Positions 1 to 6,677 of a stretch of DNA of 14,962 bases are shown here, piece after piece. A program made the position numbers and the translations under genes. This stretch comes from an uncultured Oscillospiraceae bacterium (GTDB taxonomy: Bacteria; Bacillota; Clostridia; Oscillospirales; Oscillospiraceae). Each line of letters starts with the position of its first letter. The first letter of the stretch is position 1. The stretch covers positions 1 through 14,962 of the forward strand of contig CAKUGQ010000025.1 in assembly GCA_934654755.1 (NCBI GenBank). The letters run 5' to 3'. A model generated the notes under the pieces. That model was not told where the DNA came from and ran no database searches. It saw nothing but the letters and a program-made list of their open reading frames with translations.

Positions 1-37
1 GAGGTTCCTTTTTCTAGGCATAGCTAAAGCTTTTTGG

Positions 38-66
38 AACCACCGGCACTGCCGGTGGTTTTCTTT
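38..66 (+). terminator. Rho-independent terminator of a gene upstream of the window
   Basis: AACCACCGGC (38-47) pairs perfectly with GCCGGTGGTT (51-60) around a three-base loop, followed by TTCTTTC. The T-rich tail lies on the plus-strand side, so it ends rightward transcription entering from outside the window. Bases 1-37 show no gene I can identify; two of the three plus frames stop within the first 27 bases. Confidence 0.75.
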
Positions 67-70
67 CTAC

Positions 71-105
71 AAAAAAGGCCGTCGGCTTGCAAGCCGACGG
101 CCTTT
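71..105 (-). terminator. Rho-independent terminator of the ABC transporter operon
   Basis: Bases 74-105 form a perfect 32-base palindrome whose arms are AAAGGCCGTCGGCTT and its complement, with GC at the centre. Read on the minus strand the hairpin ends in six or more T residues (complement of A71-A76). It begins 9 bases past the permease stop codon. The plus-strand tail is less T-rich, so weak bidirectional action is possible. Confidence 0.9.
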
Positions 106-113
106 GCCTTATT

Positions 114-1913
114 TTAGTAGGACAGTTCTCCGAGTTTCCGCATCATTTCCTGATACCATTGCCAACTTTGCGTCATATCCTGCGGGATATACAGTTCACA
201 GGGGCTATACGCATCGCGATAGGCCACACTCTTTACCTGAAAGGATACTTCAAAATACGGGATCCCGGATCTTTCAAGCTCATCACGGCGAAACAGATCA
301 TACGCATCGAGCGTCCCATTCTTCGTATCCGCCAGAATACAGGCAATGATCTCCCACATTTCCTCCGAGCTCAGCTCATATGAGCTTTCACGCGTATAGA
401 GCCACGCCGCCGGCGATTCTTCCAAATGCAGCGCTGTCAGTCGCTCGTACAGCGTTGCTCTGTGCCGTCCAAAGAAGGCCAGAATCTTTTCCGCACTGTT
501 TGACATCTCCTCGCGTGCGCTCCCCGCACGGACTCTGTACGCTCGGGAGAGTGTATCGCCGTTTTGATATTCGTAACGGATGTAAAACTGAAACTCGCCG
601 CTGTAGTCATAGTTCTCTTCCGGAGGCTCGTGCTGATAATCCAGCTGAACCTGCGCAACCTGCTCGTGCAGCTCAATGAACGCTTCGATTTGTGAGCGGT
701 CGGTCAGCTCAATTCGATCGCAGGATACGGAGCTGCCTTGGAGCTGCACGGTCACGGACTTGACCCGGTCCGGCGAAGGCGTATAGCGAACGATCCGGAA
801 CAGGTCGGTACGAACCGCACCGAGCGCACCGCCAAGCAGCACCGCGCACATTGCCCAACCGAAGAAGCTGTGGGCGTTGAATACGCGCAAGCTCTTTTTC
901 AGCAGCATCTCCGAGCCGAACCAGCCGAGGAAGGCGCCCGCCGCAAGATAAAGGACGGTCATAATGAAGCCGTAAAAGCGGTTGGGATCAACGCCGAAGC
1001 CGAACGCCCCCTCCAGGATTACGCAGAAGGCCAGCGCGCTCAAAATCGTCATCAGCAGGCGGCAGACGGGCTGCGCCGCACGGAAAACAATAATCTCGCC
1101 GCTCATTTCCATGCGGCGGCGGCGGTAAAGCAGCCATGCACAGACCAGCAGGATCGCACCAACGCCTACCAACGGCAGGAGATACTGCCAGAGAATTTGA
1201 CTTTCGTTGCCATACGTCTGTCTCCCGATCAGGCCGTTGTAGAATCTGCCGAGCAGATAGACCGGTGTTACAATCTCCGTAACGTTGGAAGTCCCTCCCG
1301 TAACGCCGACCAGCATCGGCGATACAATCGCCTTGCCGAGCCATTCGAGCATGAGAAACAGGAAATTCATCAGCAGATAAACACCCGCCGCAGCCACCGT
1401 CTTTCCCGTAAGGTGCATACAGAACACCGCCAGCGAGAAGAAGAACAGGAAGATCAATGCAAAGAACAGCGCACCAAAGAACAGACTCCCAAAGCCGGAT
1501 GCGCCTATGCGAAGGCACTGCGGAAAACAGAACACCATCGCCAGCAGCATCGGCGCGAGGCCAAACAGCGTACCCGTTACTACGCCTGTCCCGAAGATCT
1601 CTCTGCGCGTAAGCGGGAAGGCATGGAGCATATATGCACTGCGGCGCTTATGCAGCAGGCCGAAGCTCGCCGCTGCGCACAGTCCGGCATACGGAAAGCT
1701 GACAAAGATACCGTACGAGGTAAACTGCTTCAGTATCTCACGACACGCAAGAACCTTATCGATATTGCTTTTCGCCTGGAACACGCCGTTGACCCCGAGC
1801 TGTGCAGGCAGGAGCAAAAGCAAAAGTAATGTATATAACCCCCACAGCGGCGCGAAGCGCACAATGTTTTTCCGCAGGAGCGTTCGGTTACAGAAGGATG
1901 CTCTTGACGTCAT
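114..1913 (-). CDS. ABC transporter permease with large extracytoplasmic C-terminal domain
   Basis: Membrane subunit of an ABC exporter-type system; substrate unknown. Hydrophobicity suggests nine membrane segments, at about residues 21-40, 70-87, 106-130, 143-168, 170-193, 240-263, 286-305, 313-336 and 349-369. Positively charged loops (HKRR near 89-92, RRRR near 264-267, KK near 339) fall on the cytoplasmic side. That places the last ~220 residues, which are soluble-looking and rich in acidic and aromatic residues, outside the cell. The start chosen is the ATG at 1913, which has GGGAGGTGAG seven bases upstream; an in-frame ATG at 1940 lies inside the ATPase gene and lacks such a site. The gene overlaps the end of the ATPase gene by 26 bases, indicating translational coupling. 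No second permease is present, so the membrane part is probably a homodimer. The ABC permease call is firm from context and topology; the transported compound cannot be read from sequence. Confidence 0.85.
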   Translation of the reverse strand: MTSRASFCNRTLLRKNIVRFAPLWGLYTLLLLLLLPAQLGVNGVFQAKSNIDKVLACREILKQFTSYGIFVSFPYAGLCAAASFGLLHKRRSAYMLHAFPLTRREIFGTGVVTGTLFGLAPMLLAMVFCFPQCLRIGASGFGSLFFGALFFALIFLFFFSLAVFCMHLTGKTVAAAGVYLLMNFLFLMLEWLGKAIVSPMLVGVTGGTSNVTEIVTPVYLLGRFYNGLIGRQTYGNESQILWQYLLPLVGVGAILLVCAWLLYRRRRMEMSGEIIVFRAAQPVCRLLMTILSALAFCVILEGAFGFGVDPNRFYGFIMTVLYLAAGAFLGWFGSEMLLKKSLRVFNAHSFFGWAMCAVLLGGALGAVRTDLFRIVRYTPSPDRVKSVTVQLQGSSVSCDRIELTDRSQIEAFIELHEQVAQVQLDYQHEPPEENYDYSGEFQFYIRYEYQNGDTLSRAYRVRAGSAREEMSNSAEKILAFFGRHRATLYERLTALHLEESPAAWLYTRESSYELSSEEMWEIIACILADTKNGTLDAYDLFRRDELERSGIPYFEVSFQVKSVAYRDAYSPCELYIPQDMTQSWQWYQEMMRKLGELSY

Positions 1914-2784
1914 AGTTCTCACCTCCCAATTCATAGACAAAGATTTCTTCCAGCGTCAGCGGGACCATATCAAAGAAGATCGGACAAACGGAATTCATCC
2001 GCTCCGCCGTCTGTTCACGGTCGCCGCGCACAATCAGCGTGCGGATCTTGCCGCTTGCGCTTTCGTGCAGGATATTCAAGCCCTCGGGAAGCGCCGTTCC
2101 CTCGCGCAGAACCGTCTGAACCTTCACCACGTTGTCCTGAAGCTCGGACAGGCTGCGTTCGAGCATCATGCGGCCATGATGCATAATGCCCACATGGTCG
2201 CACACATCTTCCAGCTCACGCAGATTGTGCGAGGAGACAAGGATCGTCGCGCCATAGGACGAAACGTCCTGAAGCAGCAGACTCCAGACCTGGCGGCGCA
2301 TCACAGGATCCAGGCCATCGACCGGCTCGTCGAGCACCAGCACCTCCGGCCGAGTGCAGATCGACAGCAGAAAAGCCGCCTGCTTTTGCATTCCCTTGGA
2401 ATAGCGCCGGATTGCAAGCTTTTCATTAAGTGCAAACACTTCCGAAAGGCGTTTGTAAAGCGCCGTGTCAAACCGGGGGTAAATACCGCGGTAAAAGCGC
2501 ATCATATCGCACAGGTTTGCCGTGGAAAAGTAGAAAAAATCATCGGGGATATAGGCCATACGGCCCTTGACGGCAGCGTTGTCATAGACCGGCATACCGT
2601 CAATGGTGACTTCGCCGCTGTCCGGTCGAAAAATACCGGTAATGTGGCGGATCAGCGTACTTTTGCCCGCGCCGTTCGGTCCGACCAGTCCGTAGACCGC
2701 TCCCTTCGGAACCGTCAGGCTGACCCGGTCCAGTGCAACAAAGCCGCTGTCAAAGGCCTTTGTCAGGTTTTTCACCTCGATCAT
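1888..2784 (-). CDS. ABC transporter ATP-binding protein, YtrB-like
   Basis: Cytoplasmic ATPase of the neighbouring permease, 298 residues. Walker A GPNGAGKST is at residues 35-43. The signature motif is a variant, YSKGMQKQ (128-135), typical of this subfamily rather than LSGGQ. Walker B is VLVLDEPVDGLDP (148-160) with catalytic Glu153, and the H-loop His is in SSHNL (His186). The Q-loop position reads YIPDDFFYF near 79-86 without a glutamine, which is common in this group of efflux-type ATPases. A ~75-residue C-terminal extension follows the nucleotide-binding domain. The ATG overlaps the regulator's stop by four bases (2781-2784), so the two genes are translationally coupled. The combination of GntR/YtrA-type regulator, ATPase and permease resembles the Bacillus subtilis ytr cluster, which responds to cell-wall-active antibiotics. 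Orthology and inducer are inferred, not shown. Confidence 0.92.
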   Translation of the reverse strand: MIEVKNLTKAFDSGFVALDRVSLTVPKGAVYGLVGPNGAGKSTLIRHITGIFRPDSGEVTIDGMPVYDNAAVKGRMAYIPDDFFYFSTANLCDMMRFYRGIYPRFDTALYKRLSEVFALNEKLAIRRYSKGMQKQAAFLLSICTRPEVLVLDEPVDGLDPVMRRQVWSLLLQDVSSYGATILVSSHNLRELEDVCDHVGIMHHGRMMLERSLSELQDNVVKVQTVLREGTALPEGLNILHESASGKIRTLIVRGDREQTAERMNSVCPIFFDMVPLTLEEIFVYELGGENYDVKSILL

Positions 2785-3146
2785 AGCGCGTTAGCCTCCT
2801 TTTCGATTATCTCATACAGTCTCTGTCTATCCGTTCCGAGATGCAGGAGCTCTGCCGCAGCAGCAGAAAACTGCTGCACCAGCAGGCGGATACGTCCTGC
2901 GTCCACCTCGCCGAGTCCCGCAACAAAGGAACCCTTGTTTGCAACGGTGGTGATATAACCCTCCGCCTCCAACTCGCGGTAAGCCCGTTGAATGGTATTC
3001 GGGTTGATGGCAAGCTCCATCGCCAGCTCGCGCACGGACGGCAGCTTTTCTCCCTTTGTCAGCGCGCCGCTGAGTATCATGCGGCGGAGCTGGGCTTTGA
3101 TCTGCTCATAGATGGGACTGGAGTCGCGTGTATTCAATGCAAGCAC
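2781..3146 (-). CDS. GntR-family transcriptional regulator, YtrA type
   Basis: A 121-residue regulator with an N-terminal winged helix (about residues 10-75) carrying the GntR hallmarks PIYEQIKAQLRRMILSG, LPSVRELA, NPNTIQRAYRELEAEG and the wing TTVANKGSFVA. The remaining ~45 residues form a short helical tail, as in YtrA-type members, which lack the large effector domain of FadR or HutC types. The start is a GTG at 3146-3144 preceded by AAAGGAGA at a seven-base spacing. It is the first gene of a three-gene operon with the ABC ATPase and permease. Family precedent makes it a repressor of its own operon, and inverted repeats overlapping the -10 (see operator entry) support this. The signal that releases it is unknown. 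Confidence 0.93.
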   Translation of the reverse strand: MLALNTRDSSPIYEQIKAQLRRMILSGALTKGEKLPSVRELAMELAINPNTIQRAYRELEAEGYITTVANKGSFVAGLGEVDAGRIRLLVQQFSAAAAELLHLGTDRQRLYEIIEKEANAL

Positions 3147-3189
3147 CGTGATGTCTCCTTTCTTTTTGATTTTTTCACTCTCGCAGCCA

Positions 3190-3224
3190 AGTGTATTAAC
3201 TGTACTAACACAGTTATATCACTG
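3190..3224. promoter_or_regulatory. Probable GntR/YtrA-type operator, overlapping dyads
   Basis: Three overlapping inverted repeats cover the -10 and start site of the minus-strand operon. TGTATTA (3192-3198) and TAACACA (3206-3212) are arms with one mismatch around seven bases. TAACTGT (3197-3203) and ACAGTTA (3210-3216) are perfect seven-base arms around six bases. CAGTTATATCACTG (3211-3224) is an imperfect palindrome lying on the -10. The GTGTA...TA-N7-TA..AC layout resembles sites described for YtrA-type regulators. Binding here would block the operon promoter; the divergent -35 at 3262 is about 40-50 bases away and may escape. Which dyad is used is not decidable by eye. Confidence 0.65.
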
Positions 3225-3241
3225 TTTTTCTCTCCTGTCAA
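3213..3241 (-). promoter_or_regulatory. Sigma-A-type promoter of the GntR/ABC operon
   Basis: On the minus strand TTGACA (complement of 3236-3241) and TATAAC (complement of 3213-3218) are separated by exactly 17 bases. Transcription should start near 3206, leaving a leader of about 60 bases before the GTG start. The -35 lies 20 bases from the -35 of the divergent plus-strand promoter. Confidence 0.85.
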
Positions 3242-3261
3242 GCCCCCAACAGGAAAAAATC

Positions 3262-3290
3262 TTGAAATCCTGCAAAAACACTGGTATAAT
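3262..3290 (+). promoter_or_regulatory. Sigma-A-type promoter of the zinc-ribbon/mrnC/rqcH/queH operon
   Basis: TTGAAA (3262-3267), a 17-base spacer and a perfect TATAAT (3285-3290). The predicted start is near 3297, only ~22 bases before the ATG at 3319. This is the only convincing promoter seen for the following four overlapping genes. Confidence 0.85.
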
Positions 3291-3318
3291 GACAAAAAAG
3301 ATTTTCGGAGGGATTTTT

Positions 3319-3891
3319 ATGAAAACCTGTCCCATATGCGGAAATGAGTCGCAGGACGCAGCGCGTTTCTGCCCGCAATGCGGTGCAGCATTTTCCGCAT
3401 CCGTGCCGTCTGCAAGTACCGAACGTGCCGCAGCAGGATCCGGAATACTTCGGAGCGATGCGTTGCGTCTGATGTACCGCCGTCTGAACACCGAGCGCAT
3501 CTGGTGGATGGTCGGCGGTATTATCGCCGCCGCTGCAATCGTATGGCTTGTGATCGCCTCTTTCGTCATCGGCAAGCTTGGTGCAGGATCCACCGCGCAC
3601 GTCGGCGGCAGCACGCCCATCGACGCAGGCTTTTTCGGGCTGACCGTTGCCGTTTACTGCGTATTTGCCTATGCGCCCGTCTGCATCATCAATTTCGTTA
3701 TGATGGCCAAAGCGAAGCGGTACCGCGATCTCGTGTTTTCCGATACGGAGACGGTCGTTGCACGCTGTTCCGGCGCCGGAATGATCGCGCTGGGCGCCCT
3801 GTTCAACACGATCGCCATGATTTTCATTATCATGAACTTTACAAGTGCGCGCCAAAACCGTGCACTGCTGCTCGGGTATTCCAATGTCTGA
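3319..3891 (+). CDS. Zinc-ribbon membrane protein of unknown function
   Basis: A 190-residue protein. CPICG (residues 4-8) and CPQCG (18-22) make an N-terminal four-cysteine zinc ribbon. A Ser/Ala-rich linker follows, then three predicted membrane segments at about 62-86, 104-130 and 150-173 with short loops. The start is the ATG at 3319, with GGAGGG six bases upstream and just below the promoter; the reading frame extends further upstream but into the promoter itself. The last eight bases (3884-3891) contain the ATG of the Mini-RNase III gene, so the two are probably translationally coupled. Zinc-ribbon-plus-membrane proteins of this type are common and mostly uncharacterised in Clostridia. 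I do not recognise a specific family, and no function in RNA metabolism should be assumed from the neighbours alone. Confidence 0.85.
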   Translation: MKTCPICGNESQDAARFCPQCGAAFSASVPSASTERAAAGSGILRSDALRLMYRRLNTERIWWMVGGIIAAAAIVWLVIASFVIGKLGAGSTAHVGGSTPIDAGFFGLTVAVYCVFAYAPVCIINFVMMAKAKRYRDLVFSDTETVVARCSGAGMIALGALFNTIAMIFIIMNFTSARQNRALLLGYSNV

Positions 3892-4297
3892 CCCGTTCCG
3901 GCCGAACCGGACGCCGCAGCAGGTCGGCGCCATGTCGGCGCTCGCACTGGCGCACATCGGCGACGCAGTGTTTGAGCTTCTTGTACGCACCCGTTTGTGC
4001 ATACAGGGAGGGAAGACAAATTACCGCCTGCATCGCGATACGGTCTCGCTCGTCTGTGCGCCCGCGCAGGCGCAGGCCGCACAGCGTCTGCTGCCTCTGC
4101 TGACCGAGCAGGAGCTGGCCGTCTTCCGCCGTGGGCGCAATTCACACCCGCATTCTACCGCAAAAAATGCCACTGCAGCGCAATACGCCAAGGCCACCGG
4201 TCTGGAAGCGCTGTTCGGCGCGCTCTATCTCAGCGGCCAAACCGAGCGTCTTGCCGCGCTGTTTGACGCCGCCATGGAGGAAACCAATGCCATTTGA
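3884..4297 (+). CDS. mrnC: Mini-ribonuclease III (23S rRNA maturation)
   Basis: A stand-alone RNase III catalytic domain without the double-stranded RNA-binding domain; in Bacillus the enzyme trims the ends of 23S rRNA from a double-stranded precursor stem. The 137-residue length fits the family. Visible motifs are LAHIGDAVFELLVR (22-35, with the catalytic-type Asp27), the basic stretch FRRGRNS (81-87), AKNATAAQYAKATGLEAL (93-110) and the terminal FGALYLSG with its preceding acidic LEA. The start at 3884 overlaps the zinc-ribbon gene by eight bases, and its ribosome binding site is weak (CTCGGG), consistent with coupled translation. Met17 is an alternative start but would remove residues close to the active site. 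The gene overlaps rqcH by 11 bases. In many Firmicutes mrnC sits beside cysS and rlmB; here it is beside rqcH. Confidence 0.92.
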   Translation: MSDPFRPNRTPQQVGAMSALALAHIGDAVFELLVRTRLCIQGGKTNYRLHRDTVSLVCAPAQAQAAQRLLPLLTEQELAVFRRGRNSHPHSTAKNATAAQYAKATGLEALFGALYLSGQTERLAALFDAAMEETNAI

Positions 4298-6029
4298 TGC
4301 CTTTTTTCTGGACGCGGTTGTAAGGGAACTGCGCCCGGCTCTGATCGGCGCACGAGTGGAGAAGCTCCAGCAACCCGCACGTGACCTGATTCTGTTGCAG
4401 CTTCGCGGCAAAAGGACGCTGCTGCTCTCTGCCAGCACCGCACGTCCGCGCGTGCATTTCACCGCCGCAAGCTACGAAAACCCCGCCCAACCGCCGATGT
4501 TCTGTATGCTCCTGCGCAAGCATCTGACCGGCGGACGCATCGCCGACATTTCCCAGCCGCCCGCGGAACGCCTGATCGATGTGAGCTTTGACTGCACGGA
4601 TGAAATGGGCGTGCCCTGCCGGAAGCATCTGATTCTTGAGCTGATGGGCAGAAATTCCAACCTGATCCTTACCGGAGCGGACGGGAGGATTCTTGACTGT
4701 CTGCGCCGCGTGGACTACGAAATGAGCGAACAGCGTCAGGTGCTTCCCGGTCTGTTCTACCGTCTTCCGCCCGCGCAGGATAAACGCAGTCCGCAGGACA
4801 TTCCGCAGCAGGTGCTTTCCGAGCTGCTGGAAGCGGCGCCGGAAGCTTCCCTGAGCGACTGGCTGCTCGACCGCTTTTCCGGCATTTCCCCGCTTGTTGC
4901 GCGAGAGTTGAGCTTTGGCTTTACCGGACATGTCGACGCACGCATTGCCCCGGAGCGGCACGAAGCGCTTGCCGCATATTTATGCGGCGAGTTCGCCCGT
5001 TTTTCCGAATCAAAACCCGTGATGCTGCTGAAAGACGGCGGCGTCCCCGTCGATTTCTGCTTCCGGCCGATCCTGCAATACGGTTTACTGCGCGAAAACC
5101 GCGAATACCCGACATTTTCCGCCCTGCTTGACGCATTTTACACACAGACCGATCGCGACGAGCGCATGAAGCAGCGCTCGCAAAACCTGCGCAAAACCGT
5201 AAAAAACAGCCGCGACCGCGCGCTGCGCAAGCTGGAGCTTCAAAAAAAAGAATTGGCGTCCACGCTCGACCGCGAGCAGCTCCGCCGGATGGGCGATATT
5301 GTCACCGCAAACCTGTACGCCATCGAGCGCGGTCAGGCACGTCTGCGCGCCGTGGACTTCTACGACGAGCAAATGCGCGAGATTGAGATCCCACTCAAGC
5401 CCGAGTTGTCCCCGCAGCAGAACGCGGCTCGGTATTACAAGGAATATACCAAGGCAAAGCACGCGGAAAAGGTGCTGACCGAGCAGCTCAGGCTCGGTCA
5501 GATTGAGGCGGAATACCTCGGCGCCGTGCTTGACGAGCTTTCCCGTGCGGAAAACGAGCGCGACCTGACCGAGATCCGCACCGAGCTGGAAGCCGGTGGG
5601 TATCTGCGCCCCGACCGGAAGAATAAGCAGAAAGTGCAGCCGTCCGGACCGATGGAATTCCGTTCCTCGGACGGTTATCCGATTTATGTCGGGCGGAACA
5701 ACCGTCAGAATGACCAGCTCTCGCTCAAAACTGCCCGCCGGGACGACCTGTGGCTCCATGTGCAGAAATTCCACGGCACCCATGTCATCATCGCCTGTGC
5801 GGGCGTGACCCCGCCCGACACGACGATCACGGAGGCCGCGATGCTCGCCGCATGGTTCTCTGAGGCGCGGCAGGGACAAAACGTGCCCGTGGACATTACC
5901 CCCGTGCGCAATCTTCGCAAGCCGAACGGCGCGAAGCCCGGTATGGTCGTATACGAACGCTACAATACGGTCATCGTCACACCGGAGGCATCGCTCGCCG
6001 ATCGGCTTACCGGAAAGGAGCACACATGA
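4287..6029 (+). CDS. rqcH: RqcH/NFACT protein, ribosome-associated quality control
   Basis: Bacterial Rqc2/NEMF homologue (also annotated fibronectin-binding protein FbpA). It binds obstructed 50S subunits and recruits tRNA-Ala so that stalled chains receive alanine tails for degradation. Length 580 residues, close to the ~570 of Bacillus RqcH. The NFACT-N domain starts at MPFDAFFLDAVVREL and contains LELMGRNSNLIL. A helical middle region (ISPLVARELSFGF) leads to a long coiled coil from about 294 to 450. NFACT-R begins near 454 and includes DDLWLHVQKFHGTHVII. The conserved Asp-Arg pair of NFACT-N appears here as Glu94-Arg95, a conservative change. The ATG at 4287 has GGAGG six bases upstream; a longer frame back to 4131 lies within mrnC and is rejected. 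It overlaps mrnC by 11 bases and queH by four. No RqcP-like gene is next to it. Confidence 0.95.
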   Translation: MPFDAFFLDAVVRELRPALIGARVEKLQQPARDLILLQLRGKRTLLLSASTARPRVHFTAASYENPAQPPMFCMLLRKHLTGGRIADISQPPAERLIDVSFDCTDEMGVPCRKHLILELMGRNSNLILTGADGRILDCLRRVDYEMSEQRQVLPGLFYRLPPAQDKRSPQDIPQQVLSELLEAAPEASLSDWLLDRFSGISPLVARELSFGFTGHVDARIAPERHEALAAYLCGEFARFSESKPVMLLKDGGVPVDFCFRPILQYGLLRENREYPTFSALLDAFYTQTDRDERMKQRSQNLRKTVKNSRDRALRKLELQKKELASTLDREQLRRMGDIVTANLYAIERGQARLRAVDFYDEQMREIEIPLKPELSPQQNAARYYKEYTKAKHAEKVLTEQLRLGQIEAEYLGAVLDELSRAENERDLTEIRTELEAGGYLRPDRKNKQKVQPSGPMEFRSSDGYPIYVGRNNRQNDQLSLKTARRDDLWLHVQKFHGTHVIIACAGVTPPDTTITEAAMLAAWFSEARQGQNVPVDITPVRNLRKPNGAKPGMVVYERYNTVIVTPEASLADRLTGKEHT

Positions 6030-6571
6030 AAACACTGCTTCATATCTGCTGCGCTCCCTGCGCAAATCAGTGCATCGACGTGCTCCGCGCCGACGGACAC
6101 GAGCTGACCGGCTATTGGTACAATCCGAATATCCATCCCTTCACCGAATACCGCAGCCGCCGCAACTGCGTGCAGGAATATGCCGTATCCGTCGGACTGC
6201 CGCTGCTGATGAAGAACGACTATGGACTGCGGCCCTTTGTCCGCGCAGTCGCACAGGACATCGAGCACCGCTGCGTGAAATGCTACGAATTCCGGCTGTT
6301 TTCCGCTGCCGAGGAGGCGGCCAAGGGCGGCTTTGATTCCTTTACCTCTTCTCTGTTCATCAGCCCGTATCAAAACCATGAGCTGCTGCGCGAGGTGGCA
6401 GAGCGCGCCGCCACACAGTTTGGCGTTGCGTTTTATTACCGCGATTTCCGGCCGCATTTCCGTGCCGGGCAGGAGCGCGCGCGTGCGTTGGGGATGTATA
6501 TTCAGAAATACTGCGGCTGCGTGTTTTCCGAAGAGGAGCGCTATCTGAAGCCGAATAAGATCATCCGCTGA
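6026..6571 (+). CDS. queH: Epoxyqueuosine reductase QueH
   Basis: Reduces epoxyqueuosine to queuosine at tRNA position 34, the last step of the pathway, using an iron-sulfur cluster; it is not homologous to the cobalamin-dependent QueG. At 181 residues it has all family cysteine motifs: HICCAPC (Cys8, Cys9, Cys12), RCVKCYEFR (Cys83, Cys86) and YCGCVFSEEER (Cys163, Cys165). YNPNIHPFTEYRSR (32-45) and the FISPYQNHE stretch (111-119) are also typical. The ATG sits in an ATGA overlap with the rqcH stop and has AAAGGAG five bases upstream. No other queuosine gene (queA, tgt, transporter) is in the window, so the rest of the pathway must lie elsewhere. Its place after mrnC and rqcH fits a translation-related operon. 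Confidence 0.95.
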   Translation: MKTLLHICCAPCANQCIDVLRADGHELTGYWYNPNIHPFTEYRSRRNCVQEYAVSVGLPLLMKNDYGLRPFVRAVAQDIEHRCVKCYEFRLFSAAEEAAKGGFDSFTSSLFISPYQNHELLREVAERAATQFGVAFYYRDFRPHFRAGQERARALGMYIQKYCGCVFSEEERYLKPNKIIR

Positions 6572-6582
6572 CGAAATGTGCA

Positions 6583-6613
6583 AAATCTCCGCATTGGATT
6601 TGTATATTTTTCC
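6583..6613 (+). terminator. Possible weak terminator after queH
   Basis: AAATCT (6583-6588) can pair with GGATTT (6596-6601, one G-U pair) around a seven-base loop, followed by GTATATTTTTCC. The stem is short and A/T-rich, so this is only a candidate. The rest of the 106-base gap to the next gene holds that gene's promoter. Confidence 0.3.
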
Positions 6614-6615
6614 AT

Positions 6616-6645
6616 TTGGACTTTTGTGCCGCCGTATGGTAAAAT
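6616..6645 (+). promoter_or_regulatory. Promoter of adenine deaminase
   Basis: TTGGAC (6616-6621), an 18-base spacer and TAAAAT (6640-6645), with a TG one base before the -10 (extended -10 TGGTAAAAT). The start is expected near 6652, giving a ~26-base leader. That is too short for a purine riboswitch, and none is visible. Confidence 0.65.
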
Positions 6646-6677
6646 GATTGAAATACACGAAGAAAGGAAGCGTTTTT

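Noticed and set aside
1..37. Tail of a coding gene at the left edge
   Set aside because: Two plus frames stop within 27 bases and nothing in the remaining frame is recognisable; only the following terminator implies an upstream transcript.
1914..1940. Upstream ATG for the ABC permease at 1940
   Set aside because: The strong GGGAGGTGAG site is positioned for the ATG at 1913, and the nine extra residues add no membrane or motif content.
1507..2958. 483-codon plus-strand open frame across the ABC permease, ATPase and regulator genes
   Set aside because: It spans three clear minus-strand genes with Walker and GntR motifs and has no start signal or domain of its own.
4131..4286. Upstream in-frame extension of rqcH
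   Set aside because: It lies inside mrnC in another frame and has no RqcH-like residues; the family start MPFDAFFLDA with GGAGG is at 4287.
6600..6677. Purine riboswitch or other leader control of adenine deaminase
   Set aside because: The predicted transcript start leaves only about 26 bases before the ATG, and no aptamer-like stems or conserved loops are visible.
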